DNA from: Alloascoidea africana
Taxonomy: Eukaryota; Ascomycota; Alloascoideomycetes; Alloascoideales; Alloascoideaceae
DNA: 64,000 nt
Assembly: GCA_030581615.1 (NCBI GenBank)
Contig: JAKTTT010000071.1
Span: 39,051 to 103,050, forward strand
Direction of reading: 5' to 3'
Shown: one piece after another, positions 50,180-62,573 of the stretch
Layout: each line of letters opens with the position of its first letter
Position numbering within the stretch: position 1 is the first letter of the stretch
The notes under the pieces: generated by a model
Told to the model about the DNA's origin: nothing
The model's input: the letters and a program-made list of their open reading frames with translations, nothing else
The model's database searches: none
Program-made: the position numbers and the translations under genes

Positions 50180-50848
50180 GGTGTTTTTTTTTTGGTTGTT
50201 TTGTTTTATAAATATTTACGCCCCTTTGTATCTTCTAAACGAAACTTTCTTTTTGTGTTTTATTTATTTAATGCAAGTAATTGTATTCTGTATCTCAAAA
50301 ACTTCCTTGTCGTGGGCGAAAGAAAAGTTGGAAAGCAACTCTATTAACGATTGCGTTGCTATTTGAAACTGGGGGGACTATTTTTGTTCCTGTTGTTATA
50401 CTCAAGAACCAGAAAAAAAGAGGTGGCGAAGAAAAAACAGAGTGTGTAGAAAAGGTGTATGGATGTTTTACGAGAATGATGGAACAAGAGAGCTTTCAAC
50501 GGAAATGTGGGTAGTAGTTTATAATTTTCTGTATCTTTATTTGTCAGATAGATTCCAGTTCCTTGGAATCTTGCTAGCTAAAAACGATGTCAACAAATGA
50601 TACTGCATCGCAAGTCAATGCTATACTGGGAGTCATTTCAAATACATCTGGCTAACTGTTTTGTGGTTACCCGGAACAAGCCTAAAAGCGATTAAGGTAG
50701 TGTCCGGGTAACACAAAGGATGATGTTGCCTTCGCTTTCTTGTTCAATACGTGAAAAGATAGACGACGAAGACTTCAAACTCGCGATAAAACGAGAGTGA
50801 CGATAATTTGCGGCAGCAACACAAACACGCAGCAGCAGAATTTAAGTC
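50180..50848. other. divergent promoter WHI2 / CTR9
   Basis: 669 bp between diverging genes. T-rich next to WHI2. No supported gene. Confidence 0.5.
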
Positions 50849-53800
50849 ATGCCTCAAACATTAAGCGAAAGTTCGACTTTGGATTATCAAGATTTGGATA
50901 ATACTTTACAGTATTATTCTAACGAACCAATTTCAACAACTATTGATATTCCTCTAAGAGATGATGGAGAAGTTGTAACTATCGATTTGACTGAGGAACT
51001 TCCGGAAGATCCAACCGATTTATGTGTATTGCTGGAAAATGAATCAGCAAGGAAACAATACTGGATTGCTGTTGGTGTATGTTTATCTCATTGTTTTTCT
51101 TGTTTTTCTTGATGAAAAGTCTAACACGGTTTTTGGTTCTAGACGGCTTATGCTTCCCAAGGACGAATCGATGATGCTATTGAAGTTATCAACCGTGGAT
51201 TGAGAGGTATATCCTGTAGTTTTCCGATATTTGTGATTGAAATTTACTGACTAGTTTGATAAAGCGGCTGCGAATGAGGGTCTGGATATTGACCAACTCG
51301 CCTTTAACACGACACTCACCTGGTTATACTTGAAAAAATCAAGAGCTGCGGTGGAGGTCAGCGAGGGTCCAAACCAACAAAACAAGCACTATTATCTTTC
51401 GCAATCCACGAGTGTATCGAATGCTGCAGCCTCTATGGACAATAATTGGGATTCCAACATTTTGGCCCGTGGTGCTTTATCCCTTGCAAGAGGTGATCAA
51501 AAGGGGGCAATGGATGCTTTTGATTCCGTTTTACAACATTCGGGAAATAGTAATTTGTTGGCATTGATTGGTAAAGCTCGAATTTTTTTTGCAAAAAGAC
51601 AATATCGACCAGCATTAAAGATTTATCAAAAAGTGTTGACACTAAATCCTACAATTACTCCGGATCCACGTATTGGAATTGGTCTTTGTTATTGGTTTTT
51701 GAACGAGAAAGATGCAGCGTCTCAAGCTTTTGAAAGGTCTTTGGAACTTTATCCATCAAGCGTCACTGCGAATATTCTCGTTGGATTGGCATTGTACGAT
51801 AAAGCGTTTACCTCAACCGATAAGAACAAGTTTAAAACTTTGTACGCACAATCTTTAAAATACATCCAGGTGGCTTATAAAGAAGATCCAAACAGTCCTG
51901 TTGCGTCTGTGATTTTAGCATCTTATCTGTTTTCTGTTAAAAATTTCCCAACGGTTATCAAACTATGTGAAAAAGTGCTCACCTATTCAAACGTTCCTTC
52001 GATCCAAAGTGAGGCGTACTTTTGGATTGCACGTTCTTTTTACCATCAGAAACAGTTTGCTAAAGCAGAAGAATACTATAAAAAAGCAATCGATATAATG
52101 AGATCTGTGGATACAAGAGTACACGCGGAACAAAACAAGGGCGATGGGTTGAAAAGTACAGTTCTTGCAGAGATTGGACGTGGTCAATCACAGCTTGCTC
52201 AAGGTGACATTACCGAGGCCACCATCACATTTGAACGAATAGTGAAAGAGAATCCAAAATGTGCAGATGCGATTTTCATCTTGGGAATGTTGTACGCGAG
52301 CAAAAATGAAAAAAGTGCTATTCTAACATTACAAAAATACGTTCGAATGTGTGGTGAAAATAAAAGCTTACAACTTGTTGAAGCCCTCAATGCTTTATCC
52401 AAATTGTATGAAAGAACAGATAACAACCGTGCGTTGGAATACTTGACGAAAGGTTTCACAATGACCAAAGAGCTTGAAAGTCCAGTTTCCGCAGAAGTAC
52501 AGAACAACCTTGGCACCTTCCATTATGTCAAGGGGAATTACGATTCTGCAAAAACCTTGTTTCAGTCTGCTTTTGACATGGTGGTTGCAAAATTGAAAGA
52601 GGAAGAGGATGAAGAGCAGAAAAAACATCTTCAATCGCTTCAAGTGACACTCAGATTCAATATTGCAAGGGCAGAAGAAGCTGCAGGAAACATTCAAGAA
52701 GCCAAGACGCTTTACAATGAGATTTTGGCTCAATATCCAGATTACATCTCTGCAAAAATCCGACTTTTTTTCCTATCCACAGTTGATAATGAAGAAGACA
52801 TTACGGACAAGATGAAAGAACTGTTGGAAGGAGATGAGGACAATTTGGAGGTGCGTGCAATGTACGGATGGTTTTTAAGAAGGCAAAAGGCGATTAATCC
52901 CAAATCTGTTCCTGGGAATTTGGAAACAGATCATCATAAAGCCACATTGATGGGTAGTGATCAAACCCATAAACATGACTGCTATTCCCTGATTTCTCTT
53001 GGTAACGTTTACTGTACAATTGCAAGAGAAATTCGTCCTACAACTCCACCGGAAGTTGAAAAGAAAGAAAAATCATATCACAGTGGAGCACAGCTATTCC
53101 AAAAAGCATTGTCTATCGATCCTCAAAACGTGTTCGCTGCACAGGGTATTGCTATAATTTTGTGTGAAACAAAAAAAGCAGGTGTTGCACTGGAAATCTT
53201 TCGAAAGATTAGAGAAACGCTTAACGATGTTTCGATTTACATCAATCTAGGACATTGTCTTTTGGAACTTAAACAATATGCAAAGGCGATTGAGTCCTAT
53301 GAGATTGCGTTTAAACGTTTCTCAAATGGTAAAGACCGTAGGTTTTTAACATTGTTGGGCAAGTCGTGGTATTTAAGAGGAATGGAGGAGAGTAATCTGG
53401 AGGCGTTGAAAACCGCGTTGGACTATTCGCAAAGGGCACTTGAAGCAGCACCAGGGAACCAGGGAACCAAATTCAACGTTGCGTTTGTAAAGTTCCAGAT
53501 TGCAGCTGCGGTAAGGAAAATGACACTTGGCCACCGTACAATTGAGGATATTGAAGAGGCGGCTGCTGGTTTGGAAGACGCCATAACTGCGTTTGAAGAA
53601 ATTGCAGATGCTCCATATCCTCCCTATGCCCCCAACGAGATTCGAATGAGAGCAGATATGGCCAAAAACACTATGAGAAACCAATTGAAGGCCGCTCTGG
53701 ACCAGCAGAAGGAGTACAATACCTCTGCACAGCACAAGATTGAGGAGGCCAAACGCACGAGGGAAAATGAGCGGGCCAAGCTTGAAGCGGAGAAGCGGCT

Positions 53801-54278
53801 CAAGGAGCAAGCCGAGGCTGAACGACAGGCCAAGCTCGCTACAGAGCGCAGAAAGTTACAGGAGCAGGCTAATGAATGGGTTCAAACGCAGGTGGAGAAA
53901 GCGAAAGAAGAAGAGGAGGAAGAGGAAGGAAGGTCCAAAACCAGAAAGGGTGGAAGACGGGGTAGAAAGAAGGAGGTTGAGTCTGATGATCAGAGTGACA
54001 CAGAGGAGGCTAGTGCACGAGATACGGATGATGAAGACAACGATGAGGGTAAAGATAAGAGAAAGGGCAGAAAGAAGTCGAAGAGACGCAAGGGAGACTC
54101 CACGGGTAAGGATGGCGAGACGCCGAAGAAGAGGAGAAGGCTCACGAAAAAACAGTACCAATCTGAAGAACGGATTGTGGATAGTGATGAGGACCTGCCT
54201 GATTTGAATGCACAGGAGGAGGAGGAACCGAAGGAAAATGCCGAGTCTGGCGATGATGATGTTGATGATCTATTTTGA
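50849..54278 (+). CDS. CTR9: CTR9, TPR subunit of the Paf1 transcription elongation complex
   Basis: Scaffold of the Paf1 complex, which travels with RNA polymerase II and promotes histone modification and 3'-end processing. Exons 50849-51076, 51143-51206 and 51265-54278 give 1101 residues, near the 1077 of S. cerevisiae. The N-terminus (TIDIPLRDDGEVVTIDLTEELPEDPTDLCVLLENE) is Ctr9-specific. Multiple TPR repeats follow (for example ALIGKARIFFAKRQYRPALKIYQKVLTLNP, SVTANILVGLALYDKAF, NNLGTFHYVKGNYDSAKTLF, INLGHCLLELKQYAKAIESYEIAFKRF). The last 170 residues are a charged coiled coil and a Lys/Glu/Asp-rich tail. Introns use GTATGT and GTATAT donors. Confidence 0.95.
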
Positions 54279-54462
54279 ATCCCATTGGATGTGTAAATCA
54301 GGTAAGAAATAGACGAGAAAGCTTTTTTGTACTCTATAATAGATTCCATGTTTCATGAGTTTCCTTCTTCTGTATGCGACATATCATTCATCAATCTTCA
54401 TTTTTATATAAAGTGCTAATAACTATAATCATTTTTTAAGCAAAAGACAAGTTTGGTTTTGA

Positions 54463-56121
54463 TTACTGGTTTGTTGGCATCACCACGGCCTTCTCAAAAG
54501 CATCCGCGTCCTGACACCTCCACAAGCTCGTAATTGTCTTGTACTGAGTCAAAAAGTGGAGGCCCGCATCTCCGTAGAAATTCAAATCTCCAAGGAATGA
54601 TCCTTTGTTGCCTGTAAATGAAAACATGGGGAGGGGAACAGGAATGGGGACATTTACACCAAGTTGTCCAGCATTAACCTCGGATTGAAATTTGTAAGCA
54701 ACTGAACCGCTCTGAGTGAAAATGGCAGCACCATTACCGTACTTGTTCTTGTTGATAAGGCTAATTGCTTCATCCAATGTGTCTACATGTACAATTGAGA
54801 GAACAGGGCCAAAGATCTCTTCATCGTAGCATCTCATTCCGGGTTTAACGCCGGAAATGATAGTGGGGCCTAAAAAGTTACCGTTGGGGAACTCACTTGG
54901 CCGGTATCCTCTGCCATCGAGCAAAAGCTGGCATCCATCGTCGACGGCAGACTGAACAACGCTCTCAATTCTCTCCAAGGCTTGTGGGGTGATAACGGGG
55001 CCAAGATCCGCACCTTCTACAAACCCGCCATTAACGTTTAATTTCTTAGCAGCCTCGACCAGCTCGGGGACAAACGCTGCACTATTGGGGCCCACAGTAA
55101 CGAGAACACTGAGAGCCATACATCTTTGGCCGGCTGCTCCAAATGCAGCACCGGCAATGGCATTGATGGCGTGGGATTTATTTGCGTCTGGTAGAAGAAT
55201 CGCATGGTTCTTTGCGCCAAGATTCGCCTGGACACGTTTGCCATTAGAAGTTCCACGTTTGTAAATGTATTCGCCAGCAGCGTTGCTACCGACAAACGAA
55301 ATTGCCTTGATTCTGGGGTCATCAAGGATGAAGTTGACTGTGTCTGCTTTGCCATGAATGACATTGACAACACCTGGAGGACATCCGGCCTGGGCACAGA
55401 GCTCAGCTATGATCATTGCGGCGCCCGGATCGCGCTCGCTAGGTTTGAGGATAATGGTGTTCCCTGTCACAATGGCCAACGGGATAGACCAGAGTGGGAT
55501 CATGGCAGGGAAATTGAAAGGACAAATGGCGGCAACAACGCCCAACGGTTCTCTTATCATCTTGGTCTCCATGTCATTTGAGACCTGAAGGACATCACCC
55601 TTGAGCTGGCTGGTGATTCCACAGGCAGTCTCTGCGACTTGCAATCCTCTCAGAACATCTCCCTTGGCGTCTGCAAATGTCTTTCCTTGTTCAATTACTA
55701 TAGCGGCGGCCAATCTGTCCCAGTTCTGTCGAATCAGACTCACCAAGTTGAACACAATCTGCTGGCGCTTCAACAAGGTTGTTTTGCGGAAAGACTGAAA
55801 AGCCTTATCGGCAGAATCGACGGCTGCCTTCATTTCAGCCTGAGTGGACTGTGGCACTCTGGAAACAACATTGTTTGTTGCTGGATCGTGGATGTCTATC
55901 CACTCAGAGGTGCCTGACTCGGAAACCTGATTGTCCAGGAACCACTTTGTGGTTGGGGGATTTGCAATCTTTGCGTGAGTTGTGGGGTAAGTGCTGGAGC
56001 TCATTGGGCGACAACAACGATATCTGGCAGACAGGATTTTGGAAGAGAGGGCAGAGGATGAGGAGGAAAGGAAAAGAGAGGGACGAAGAACACGATTTTT
56101 AAGTACGCTCCGGGCTATCAT
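54463..56121 (-). CDS. methylmalonate-semialdehyde dehydrogenase, mitochondrial
   Basis: CoA-acylating aldehyde dehydrogenase (ALDH6 family) of valine, thymine and myo-inositol breakdown, forming propionyl-CoA or acetyl-CoA. It is absent from S. cerevisiae. The 552-residue protein starts at ATG 56121 with an Arg/Ser-rich presequence ([20 protein letters not shown]). ALDH landmarks are [55 protein letters not shown] and the catalytic-cysteine region [21 protein letters not shown] follows. GAKNH and GQRCMALS are typical of the MMSDH subfamily. Extension to 56142 would need a TTG start. Confidence 0.92.
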   Translation of the reverse strand: MIARSVLKNRVLRPSLFLSSSSSALSSKILSARYRCCRPMSSSTYPTTHAKIANPPTTKWFLDNQVSESGTSEWIDIHDPATNNVVSRVPQSTQAEMKAAVDSADKAFQSFRKTTLLKRQQIVFNLVSLIRQNWDRLAAAIVIEQGKTFADAKGDVLRGLQVAETACGITSQLKGDVLQVSNDMETKMIREPLGVVAAICPFNFPAMIPLWSIPLAIVTGNTIILKPSERDPGAAMIIAELCAQAGCPPGVVNVIHGKADTVNFILDDPRIKAISFVGSNAAGEYIYKRGTSNGKRVQANLGAKNHAILLPDANKSHAINAIAGAAFGAAGQRCMALSVLVTVGPNSAAFVPELVEAAKKLNVNGGFVEGADLGPVITPQALERIESVVQSAVDDGCQLLLDGRGYRPSEFPNGNFLGPTIISGVKPGMRCYDEEIFGPVLSIVHVDTLDEAISLINKNKYGNGAAIFTQSGSVAYKFQSEVNAGQLGVNVPIPVPLPMFSFTGNKGSFLGDLNFYGDAGLHFLTQYKTITSLWRCQDADAFEKAVVMPTNQ

Positions 56122-56482
56122 TTCTGGGGAAGTGGCAGCCAAGCGTGGAGACGGACGAGTGCGCAGGCCTGCTATTTATACCGTCGGGGACCTGCTCGCG
56201 CCGGGTCGGCTTCCTCGCTTCCCCGCTTCCGTCCCCACATACACCCGGGGCGCGTTTCGATAACCGGTCACGGGTGCGCCGGTGCCGGTGCGATAGGCCT
56301 GTGGGTGTTGTGCCGCCCGGAAGCGGCAGGTCCACGCGGATCGGCTGCACGAAAAAGTCTTGGCGTGCTTGGCCGGATCACAACTTTGCGAATGTTGGTG
56401 CCAGCGGAATGTGGCAGAGGCTTGCGGTTTCTATTCTCTGGCTGAGCCAGGGGTCTCTTCTCCAGTGTCTGGTTGGCATAGC
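56122..56482. promoter_or_regulatory. GC-rich bidirectional promoter, MMSDH / kinase
   Basis: 361 bp between diverging ATGs, clearly GC-rich around 56190-56345 with CCGG/CCCG-containing motifs (CGGTCACGGG, GCCGGTGCCGG). The kinase frame runs back into it, but only to a TTG codon. Confidence 0.6.
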
Positions 56483-58228
56483 ATGTCTGGTTGCTGGAAA
56501 AAAGACCCCTTTCGAAAGTTCCGGCTGCGCAAGAAAAAGTCCGGTTCTGCAAAGCAAGGGCCCAAGACAGGGGTCGAGCGAGGCAGAGAGAGAGATCATC
56601 AAACGTCCAAGCTAGCCGTTCCTCCGGTTCCCTCAGTGGGTAGTCAAAGCTACTCAATATCGAGTTGTAGTAGTAGGGCTAGTCTGCGCACCGCAAGTTC
56701 GTCTCTCTTGCTTGAAACAGAATGGAAGGAAGAGGGAAAGGCAAAGGGCCCTGCATCTGTGAAGTTGCCATTGCCGATTCCTGATACAAACGATTATCTA
56801 CCAAAAGAGCTCCAGACGAGACATGTGGGCGATTTTTCTCAATTATACAGGTTTTCAACAAATTCTGCACTTGTGTCTCCCCAGATCGAAACAGTTGCCT
56901 TGCTAGAGACTGGCAAGATCTATGCTCTCAAACAGCTGACGCAATTGGAAAACGGCGAAGAGCCAACTCAATTCTACACTCGAGTTGCCAAAGAATACAT
57001 CATTTCCAAGCCTCTACGGCATATTAATGTGGTAACCACAGAGTGGCTATGCAAGCTTCCAAAAAACAGAGGATGGGGTCTTGTTCTTGAGCTATGCGGG
57101 AGTGGAGACCTATTTGACTTGATACAGTCCCATGGGCGAACCAAGCTTCCGATTCCTGCTACCAAGAGATTTCGTATTTTGAAGCAGATTCTCAACGGTG
57201 TCGGCTACCTGCACAAATTGGGTATTGTTCACAGGGATATCAAACCGGAAAACATTTTGCTCGATAGACAAGGAGTGGTGAAAATTGCAGATTTTGGCGT
57301 CTCTGATTTTGGTTGGATAGACCCCGATGATGCCTCAAGTGGAGTCCATCTCTCCACTCTTTATGTTGGCTCTCCTCCTTATTTAGCACCTGAAGTCATG
57401 GCACTAAAAGATTTGAACCAGCTTTCGAGAAACCATTATGACCCGTTTAAAGTAGATATCTGGGCGATTGCAATAACTTTTTACTGTCTAACAACTTTTG
57501 CAAATCCCTTCAAAGAAGCAACGCGGGCGGATGCAAAATACAGAGATTTCATAAACGGATTTGAAAACTATCTGTTACATCATCCAGATTTTAGAAGAAC
57601 AAAAAATGGAACTGCAAAATCAATTTACTCTGCGGATATTCCACATACAAAGTTTACAAAACCTTTTGCAGAATATCCTGAACTGGCGATTTTGATTTAC
57701 CACATGTTTGATCCAGAACCAGGATATCGATCCAATGTGTTTGAACTGTTGAGCAATTCTTGGATTAAGAAAGTCAAACTAGACATTGAAGAGGTGGACC
57801 TTGAATCGTGTCTCAAATTCCCAAAACTGTCTCGCGTGCCCACTCCTCCAGTTATAGAGTATTCAACCAGCCCCAACTCTAGGAAACGCTCCGTTAATTT
57901 AAGTGTGAGACCTGTGAGATCGATGGTAGATGAAGCGCTTGACCCACCGACCCAAGTTACATTGGATACAGTCTCGAGTTGCCTTGATGCCACGTCAATC
58001 GTTTCTCATGAAAACTTGGCTTCCCCTGTTCCCGAAATTTTGGTTGAAGAGTTTAGCATAACCAGAAATGATACTGGAACGTTGGAACAGAGTTGTAAAG
58101 TTCGTGTTTCACCACCATCACCACCGCTATTGACAACAACGGGGGATCAAACTGCATCATCTCCTTTACTAGTGGCATCACTCCAGATAAAGTCTCAGCC
58201 CTCTATTCGTTCATTACTGGACTACTGA
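56483..58228 (+). CDS. protein kinase of the HAL5/NPR fungal-specific family
   Basis: Serine/threonine kinase of 581 residues, of the yeast group (Hal5, Sat4, Npr1, Ptk, Rtk1, Prr) that regulates plasma-membrane transporters and ion homeostasis. Basic, Ser-rich N-terminus (MSGCWKKDPFRKFRLRKKKS), then the kinase domain. IYALKQL carries the ATP lysine, LVLELCGSGDLFDLIQ the hinge, GIVHRDIKPENILLD the catalytic loop, KIADFGVSDFG the DFG motif, and PPYLAPEVM the APE motif. The insert SGVHLSTLYVG in the activation loop and FYTRVAKEYIISKPLRHINVVTTEWLCKL are typical of the family. A Ser/Pro-rich tail follows. ATG 56483 is the first ATG in frame. The exact paralogue is uncertain. Confidence 0.87.
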   Translation: MSGCWKKDPFRKFRLRKKKSGSAKQGPKTGVERGRERDHQTSKLAVPPVPSVGSQSYSISSCSSRASLRTASSSLLLETEWKEEGKAKGPASVKLPLPIPDTNDYLPKELQTRHVGDFSQLYRFSTNSALVSPQIETVALLETGKIYALKQLTQLENGEEPTQFYTRVAKEYIISKPLRHINVVTTEWLCKLPKNRGWGLVLELCGSGDLFDLIQSHGRTKLPIPATKRFRILKQILNGVGYLHKLGIVHRDIKPENILLDRQGVVKIADFGVSDFGWIDPDDASSGVHLSTLYVGSPPYLAPEVMALKDLNQLSRNHYDPFKVDIWAIAITFYCLTTFANPFKEATRADAKYRDFINGFENYLLHHPDFRRTKNGTAKSIYSADIPHTKFTKPFAEYPELAILIYHMFDPEPGYRSNVFELLSNSWIKKVKLDIEEVDLESCLKFPKLSRVPTPPVIEYSTSPNSRKRSVNLSVRPVRSMVDEALDPPTQVTLDTVSSCLDATSIVSHENLASPVPEILVEEFSITRNDTGTLEQSCKVRVSPPSPPLLTTTGDQTASSPLLVASLQIKSQPSIRSLLDY

Positions 58229-61215
58229 AATAATTGGAGTCGCAGAATATTCAACTCGTTTTAGTCATGATTTACAATCTGTTGCATTTGATTTGATGGA
58301 ATAAAAGGCAAAAACAGGTTGGGACTAGATTGCTTAACGATAATTCTTTTTGTCTTTATTGGCGCATTTTCTAAATAGATATATATTATCTCTTTTTTCT
58401 CTTAAGGAATTTATTAGGTGAACACTTTTTAGAGTAACGTGCTTGCATACGAAATGGCAGCGTCATGGAACCATCTTCCAGTGCCTAGCCCGGCCTCTAC
58501 CTTTAAAACCAACTGTTTTGGTCCAAGTAGAAACAGAATCCATTTTTTCTAGTTATCCAAACTGTTAACGCGATACAGGGCTAAGCGCTCTGATGGCTTC
58601 GAAGATTCGCTCTATCAGCTGAACATGGCAGGCAAAAATGAAAGGGAGAGGTGTTAAGCCCGATACTACAGCCGATTTTGTTCAAATTGAGTTCAGCAGA
58701 AGAGAGAGTTAGTTGCATTTACTTTTGACCTCTCTAATTGTGGATTTTCTTCTTGGCTTCCTGGTGCTGAGCATTACAGCTAATCTCCTGGTACAATCTG
58801 TAAGACCCTGCAGTTGTTATATAAACTTCAATCTCCGGTGATCTTAGACTACTGAGAATGGATGAGTTACTGAAGCAACTGGTCTTGGTTGGACATATCA
58901 TTTTGATAGACATAGATTTGACCAAGCGACGGGAATACTGCAGGTTAGGGCTTGATTGCCACGAGAGACAAACTCATGGGTCCCTTTGATGTCAAATGCT
59001 CAAGGTCTAGCTCAGAAGACCTCTATTAAAGATTGAATTTCCCGACATCAGAGCAACTCTCCAACATCAGTCTAACCCGATATCGACTACATTCCAAGGA
59101 ACCCTGCACTATATTACCTCCTATTCACCCCAATACAAGTCTAAGTAAGTTCTGGAAGCCCAAAGACTACGACCACCAAAGGAGATATTCTTATTATGTT
59201 CTCTTTCAAAAATACGGAAAGATGGTCAATGATATGTGCCAGTCTGCTATCAGTCCAGGGGGTTATTCAGCGATGTGGTGCTTGTGAAAAGCAATGACAT
59301 AAATACCGCACATGCTTAAAAGATACTGAAATGTCCGGAAGCTTTGATAAAGCCAATAGTGTATAGCTCTTTCGTTTTTATGTTGTTACATTCTAAATAA
59401 GTGTTGAATGTGTGAGGGAACTTGCCCTTTACCCTTTGCGAGATTGAAAGGCCAAGGCCTTTTCCGAGTTCTCTGGAAATTCAAGATCTCTAAGTCCATT
59501 AGGTTGGATTTATGACATCATTAATAAGGCATAACTGAAGCTTGGTGTCAAAGGAGGGAATTCTTTATTGTAAATAACCCACCAGAAACATCAGGATTAA
59601 TTTGGGACGGTTCACTATTTTCTTTGGTCTCAGAGTAGAAAAATCTTAGAGAGCCATATTTATCTATAGCTGTAATATTCTATAACGATCACATACGGCT
59701 AGTGGTGCTTCTTCGAGATGCATGAACGCATTAAATCTGTAGAAATACTTCATTGCTTAAACGTCCTAATTTGAATATTCAGATGGCTAAAAAGAAAACG
59801 AGTTCTACTCCTCTCATCTTCACTAGCTTGATAATTGTTCTTCCTGTCCACTTTTACTATTCTATCATCTGAGCACAATGATATTTTTGACATGTCTCAC
59901 TTGCCTTCAAGTCTTACACCAATTAGAGGATAATGGAATTGATATGCCCATATGAGAAGTCTCAATCAACATGGATCATGCACTTTGACAACAACCTGTG
60001 CAGTACATTCCTGTTCGCTCTTCAACTTTTAACAAGGAGACAGCTGTTTGAGTTCTTGTTAGGCGTAGCTTAAGAACTTTCGAGTCTCTGACTCTCAATT
60101 CCGAACAGAATCTATGCTTTTCAACCAATAAAAATGCGCAAAAAAAAACCAAATGATTTCACACTGATATTCAAAACCAGAGTTAGATGTACGTTCTGAA
60201 ACAATAGCGATCGGGTCATTAATGGCACTTGGTAAATAGGTTTAAACGAATACTAGCAGAAGATTCCCTTGGAGAAAACTATTCCAACTGATTGCCAGCT
60301 TCTTCAACGCTTTTACGTACGACTGTGAAAAAGGCCTTAAACCTCTCTCATATTTCTCTTCTGAAAAACTGCTTTTCAACACTACTGGTGAAGGTCATCA
60401 CTTCCCAAAGATTTCTTCAATTAATAGTAAAGTAGCTGTAGTCAGATTCAAAGACATGAGAACACTGGCGTGAAAACTAAGCCCAAAGCTTCCAAAGTTC
60501 AAACTTGGATACTGATGCTCTTTTCTTGCCATACAACAAACAATAACACAGGTTTGAATTTTGGAAATTCCATATTTGGAAGTAATTGGAAACAACGCTC
60601 TTTGGCTAGAGAAACGATCGACCTTGATATCTTAGGGTTGACAAGCGACAATGAAGATGATTACCGATGGGGTTTCAATTTTTTATCAAGAACACCACGC
60701 CTGAATCATCACCAGGGCTCAGGCCCACATATTAAACAAATCTTCAGAAATTAAAATTCAAATTTTCGACAGCAATGGAGGGCATCGAAAAAGCAACCAG
60801 ACAGGTTTCCTGTGGTTCCAAAATGATTCCTCTCAAAACACTATTCAGGTCGTGTACAATTCCCGAACATTGTAAAGCACGTCCCTGCCTAAATATAAAA
60901 ACTTCAATCTTAGTGCTGACACTCCACCAACACAAACACAAACACAATTGACAAGTTCTAATATTGACCACTGTATAAAAACTTGTTAATAATTCGAGAA
61001 AAGACACACTACATTCATTTAGCACTTTATTCCTTTTCCTTTTATATAACAATATTATTACATTGTCGTTTTTTGCCACTTGATAAGTCTTTAGATACCA
61101 GAAAAACTAGATACTGCAACTGTATCTCGCCACAAATTAGGTGGATCATGATTAAACAAGCCAATGTCGAGATCTAAAAACTCAAAGAAAGACCAATTTC
61201 GAAAGATGATATTTT
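58229..61215. other. 3-kb gene-poor region
   Basis: No intact gene is recognisable. Short open frames exist, for example 59033-59287 (+, 84 codons), 60470-60754 (+, 94 codons) and 60744-61079 (-, 111 codons), all with ordinary composition and no motif I know. The context on the right (repeat tract, pseudogene, gag fragment) suggests decayed mobile-element DNA, possibly subtelomeric or pericentromeric; that is inference. Confidence 0.5.
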
Positions 61216-61752
61216 TTACAAGAACCCAACTACAAATCTCTGATGAACAGTCACAACCACAAGATAAACAACCAGTCCAATTACCCCCACAATTTTCAAT
61301 ACTACCCCGTTCATCATCACTCCTTTTACTATGACAAGATCCGCAACCAGCCCAATTACCCCCACAATATTCAAAACCAAACCATTGGCAACCACAATCA
61401 GTTCAACTTGCGCCACTCCATTCAAAACCGTCCCTTTTATCACCCTTCCTTTCAAGACCACAATATTAACAATGAAACCACTCACCACAAAATGCACAAT
61501 CAGTTCTATTACCGCCAAAAATTCCAAACCAGTCCAATTACTACCACACGATTCAAAACCAGCCCAATTACTATCACAATATTCAAAACTGCTCCATTCA
61601 AAATCACAATATCCACAACCAACCCAATTACTAACACAATATTCAAAACCAAACCTATTCACAACAAGAATCTTCACCATCAGAACTTCCACAGTTAGAT
61701 CTATGACTGTCACAACCACAAGCACCAATGTCAGCATCTGAATTATCGCCAT
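61216..61752. repeat. degenerate tandem repeat tract
   Basis: About 500 bp built from diverged copies of a roughly 30-nt unit around CCAATTAC and ACAATATTCAAAACC, for example near 61275, 61350, 61535, 61565 and 61620. It is open in several frames on both strands, giving repetitive Asn/His/Ile or Val/Gly peptides. That is the expected effect of a repeat without stop codons rather than evidence for a gene. Confidence 0.7.
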
Positions 61753-61828
61753 TCTCCTCTTGTGCTAGTACTTTTGAGCTTCTAGCAACAAACCTCCCTA
61801 ATCCCAAGGACTTTCCTACAAAACATTA

Positions 61829-62514
61829 AACCTTGCCCTCGCTTTAAAGCAAGCCACACCTCAAGGAGCTATAATTAGTATTCTTTTCGAAGGTTCTTTT
61901 AATTGGATCAGGGCTTCAAATCTGGCTGAAAACAAATTGACAGAAATCAAACGCTTGGCAGTAAAAAGAAAAATTGATATGCATGCTCTCAAAGCTGTTT
62001 GTTACTATCCATCCTGCAACATTTGGAGAGTGTTTGTGGAAAGAATGATCTCATGAATCGTGTCAAATTGGAAAATGGCGAATGCACAATAATAGTTTGT
62101 TTGGTATTACAAGTCTGCTCAGTCCATTCATGCTCTATGGAAGGGCGCAAGTAAAAGCTACTCGTTACTATTCCCTTGCTATATTCTATCAGATTGTTGA
62201 TCCAATAGAGATTAAATCAGCCCAACAGATGCTTGACAACAAATTCGGACCAGATACTTTTGAACTTCAACAAGCCGGCAAGAAAGAAGAACAAAGAATA
62301 GACTGCTTTCCGTTTAACTTTCGCAGGTTCCCAGAAACCAATCATATAGGCTTCTTACAATGTTTGCGCTATTATGGGAAACAGAAAAGAATACCGTGCA
62401 AAATCACTTAAAGCAAGCATCAGCCAAGGAGACAAAACTTTGTGGAATTATGTATTAAAGAATAATTTCCAACAGGAAAAAAAAAGGCTTGGATCTGTTA
62501 ACAACTTAATCTAA
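61829..62514 (+). pseudogene. frame-disrupted coding remnant, probably mobile-element derived
   Basis: Three successive frames carry protein-like sequence. The first ends at about 62056 and includes TPQGAIISILFEGSFNWIR and IDMHALKAVCYYPSCNIWRV. A second frame covers 62082-62411 (FGPDTFELQQAGKKEEQRIDCFPF). A third continues to 62514 (SISQGDKTLWNYVLKNN). Frame changes without splice signals indicate a dead gene. I do not recognise the family. Its place between a repeat tract and a gag fragment favours a mobile element. Confidence 0.5.
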
Positions 62515-62573
62515 CCCTTTTACAGTTAATTGAATTGGTTTTTTATCCTAAGGCTATGAAGCTTTGCTTGTTT

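Noticed and set aside
56122-56142. Extension of methylmalonate-semialdehyde dehydrogenase
   Set aside because: Starts with TTG. The ATG at 56121 already gives a good mitochondrial presequence.
56360-56482. N-terminal extension of the HAL5/NPR-type kinase
   Set aside because: It starts with TTG, and the encoded Cys/Trp-rich sequence lies in the shared promoter. The first ATG in frame, at 56483, is followed by a basic N-terminus typical of the family.
61216-61752. 178-codon Val/Gly-rich minus-strand frame as a gene
   Set aside because: The tract is repetitive and also open in plus-strand frames, so the frame is explained by the repeat.
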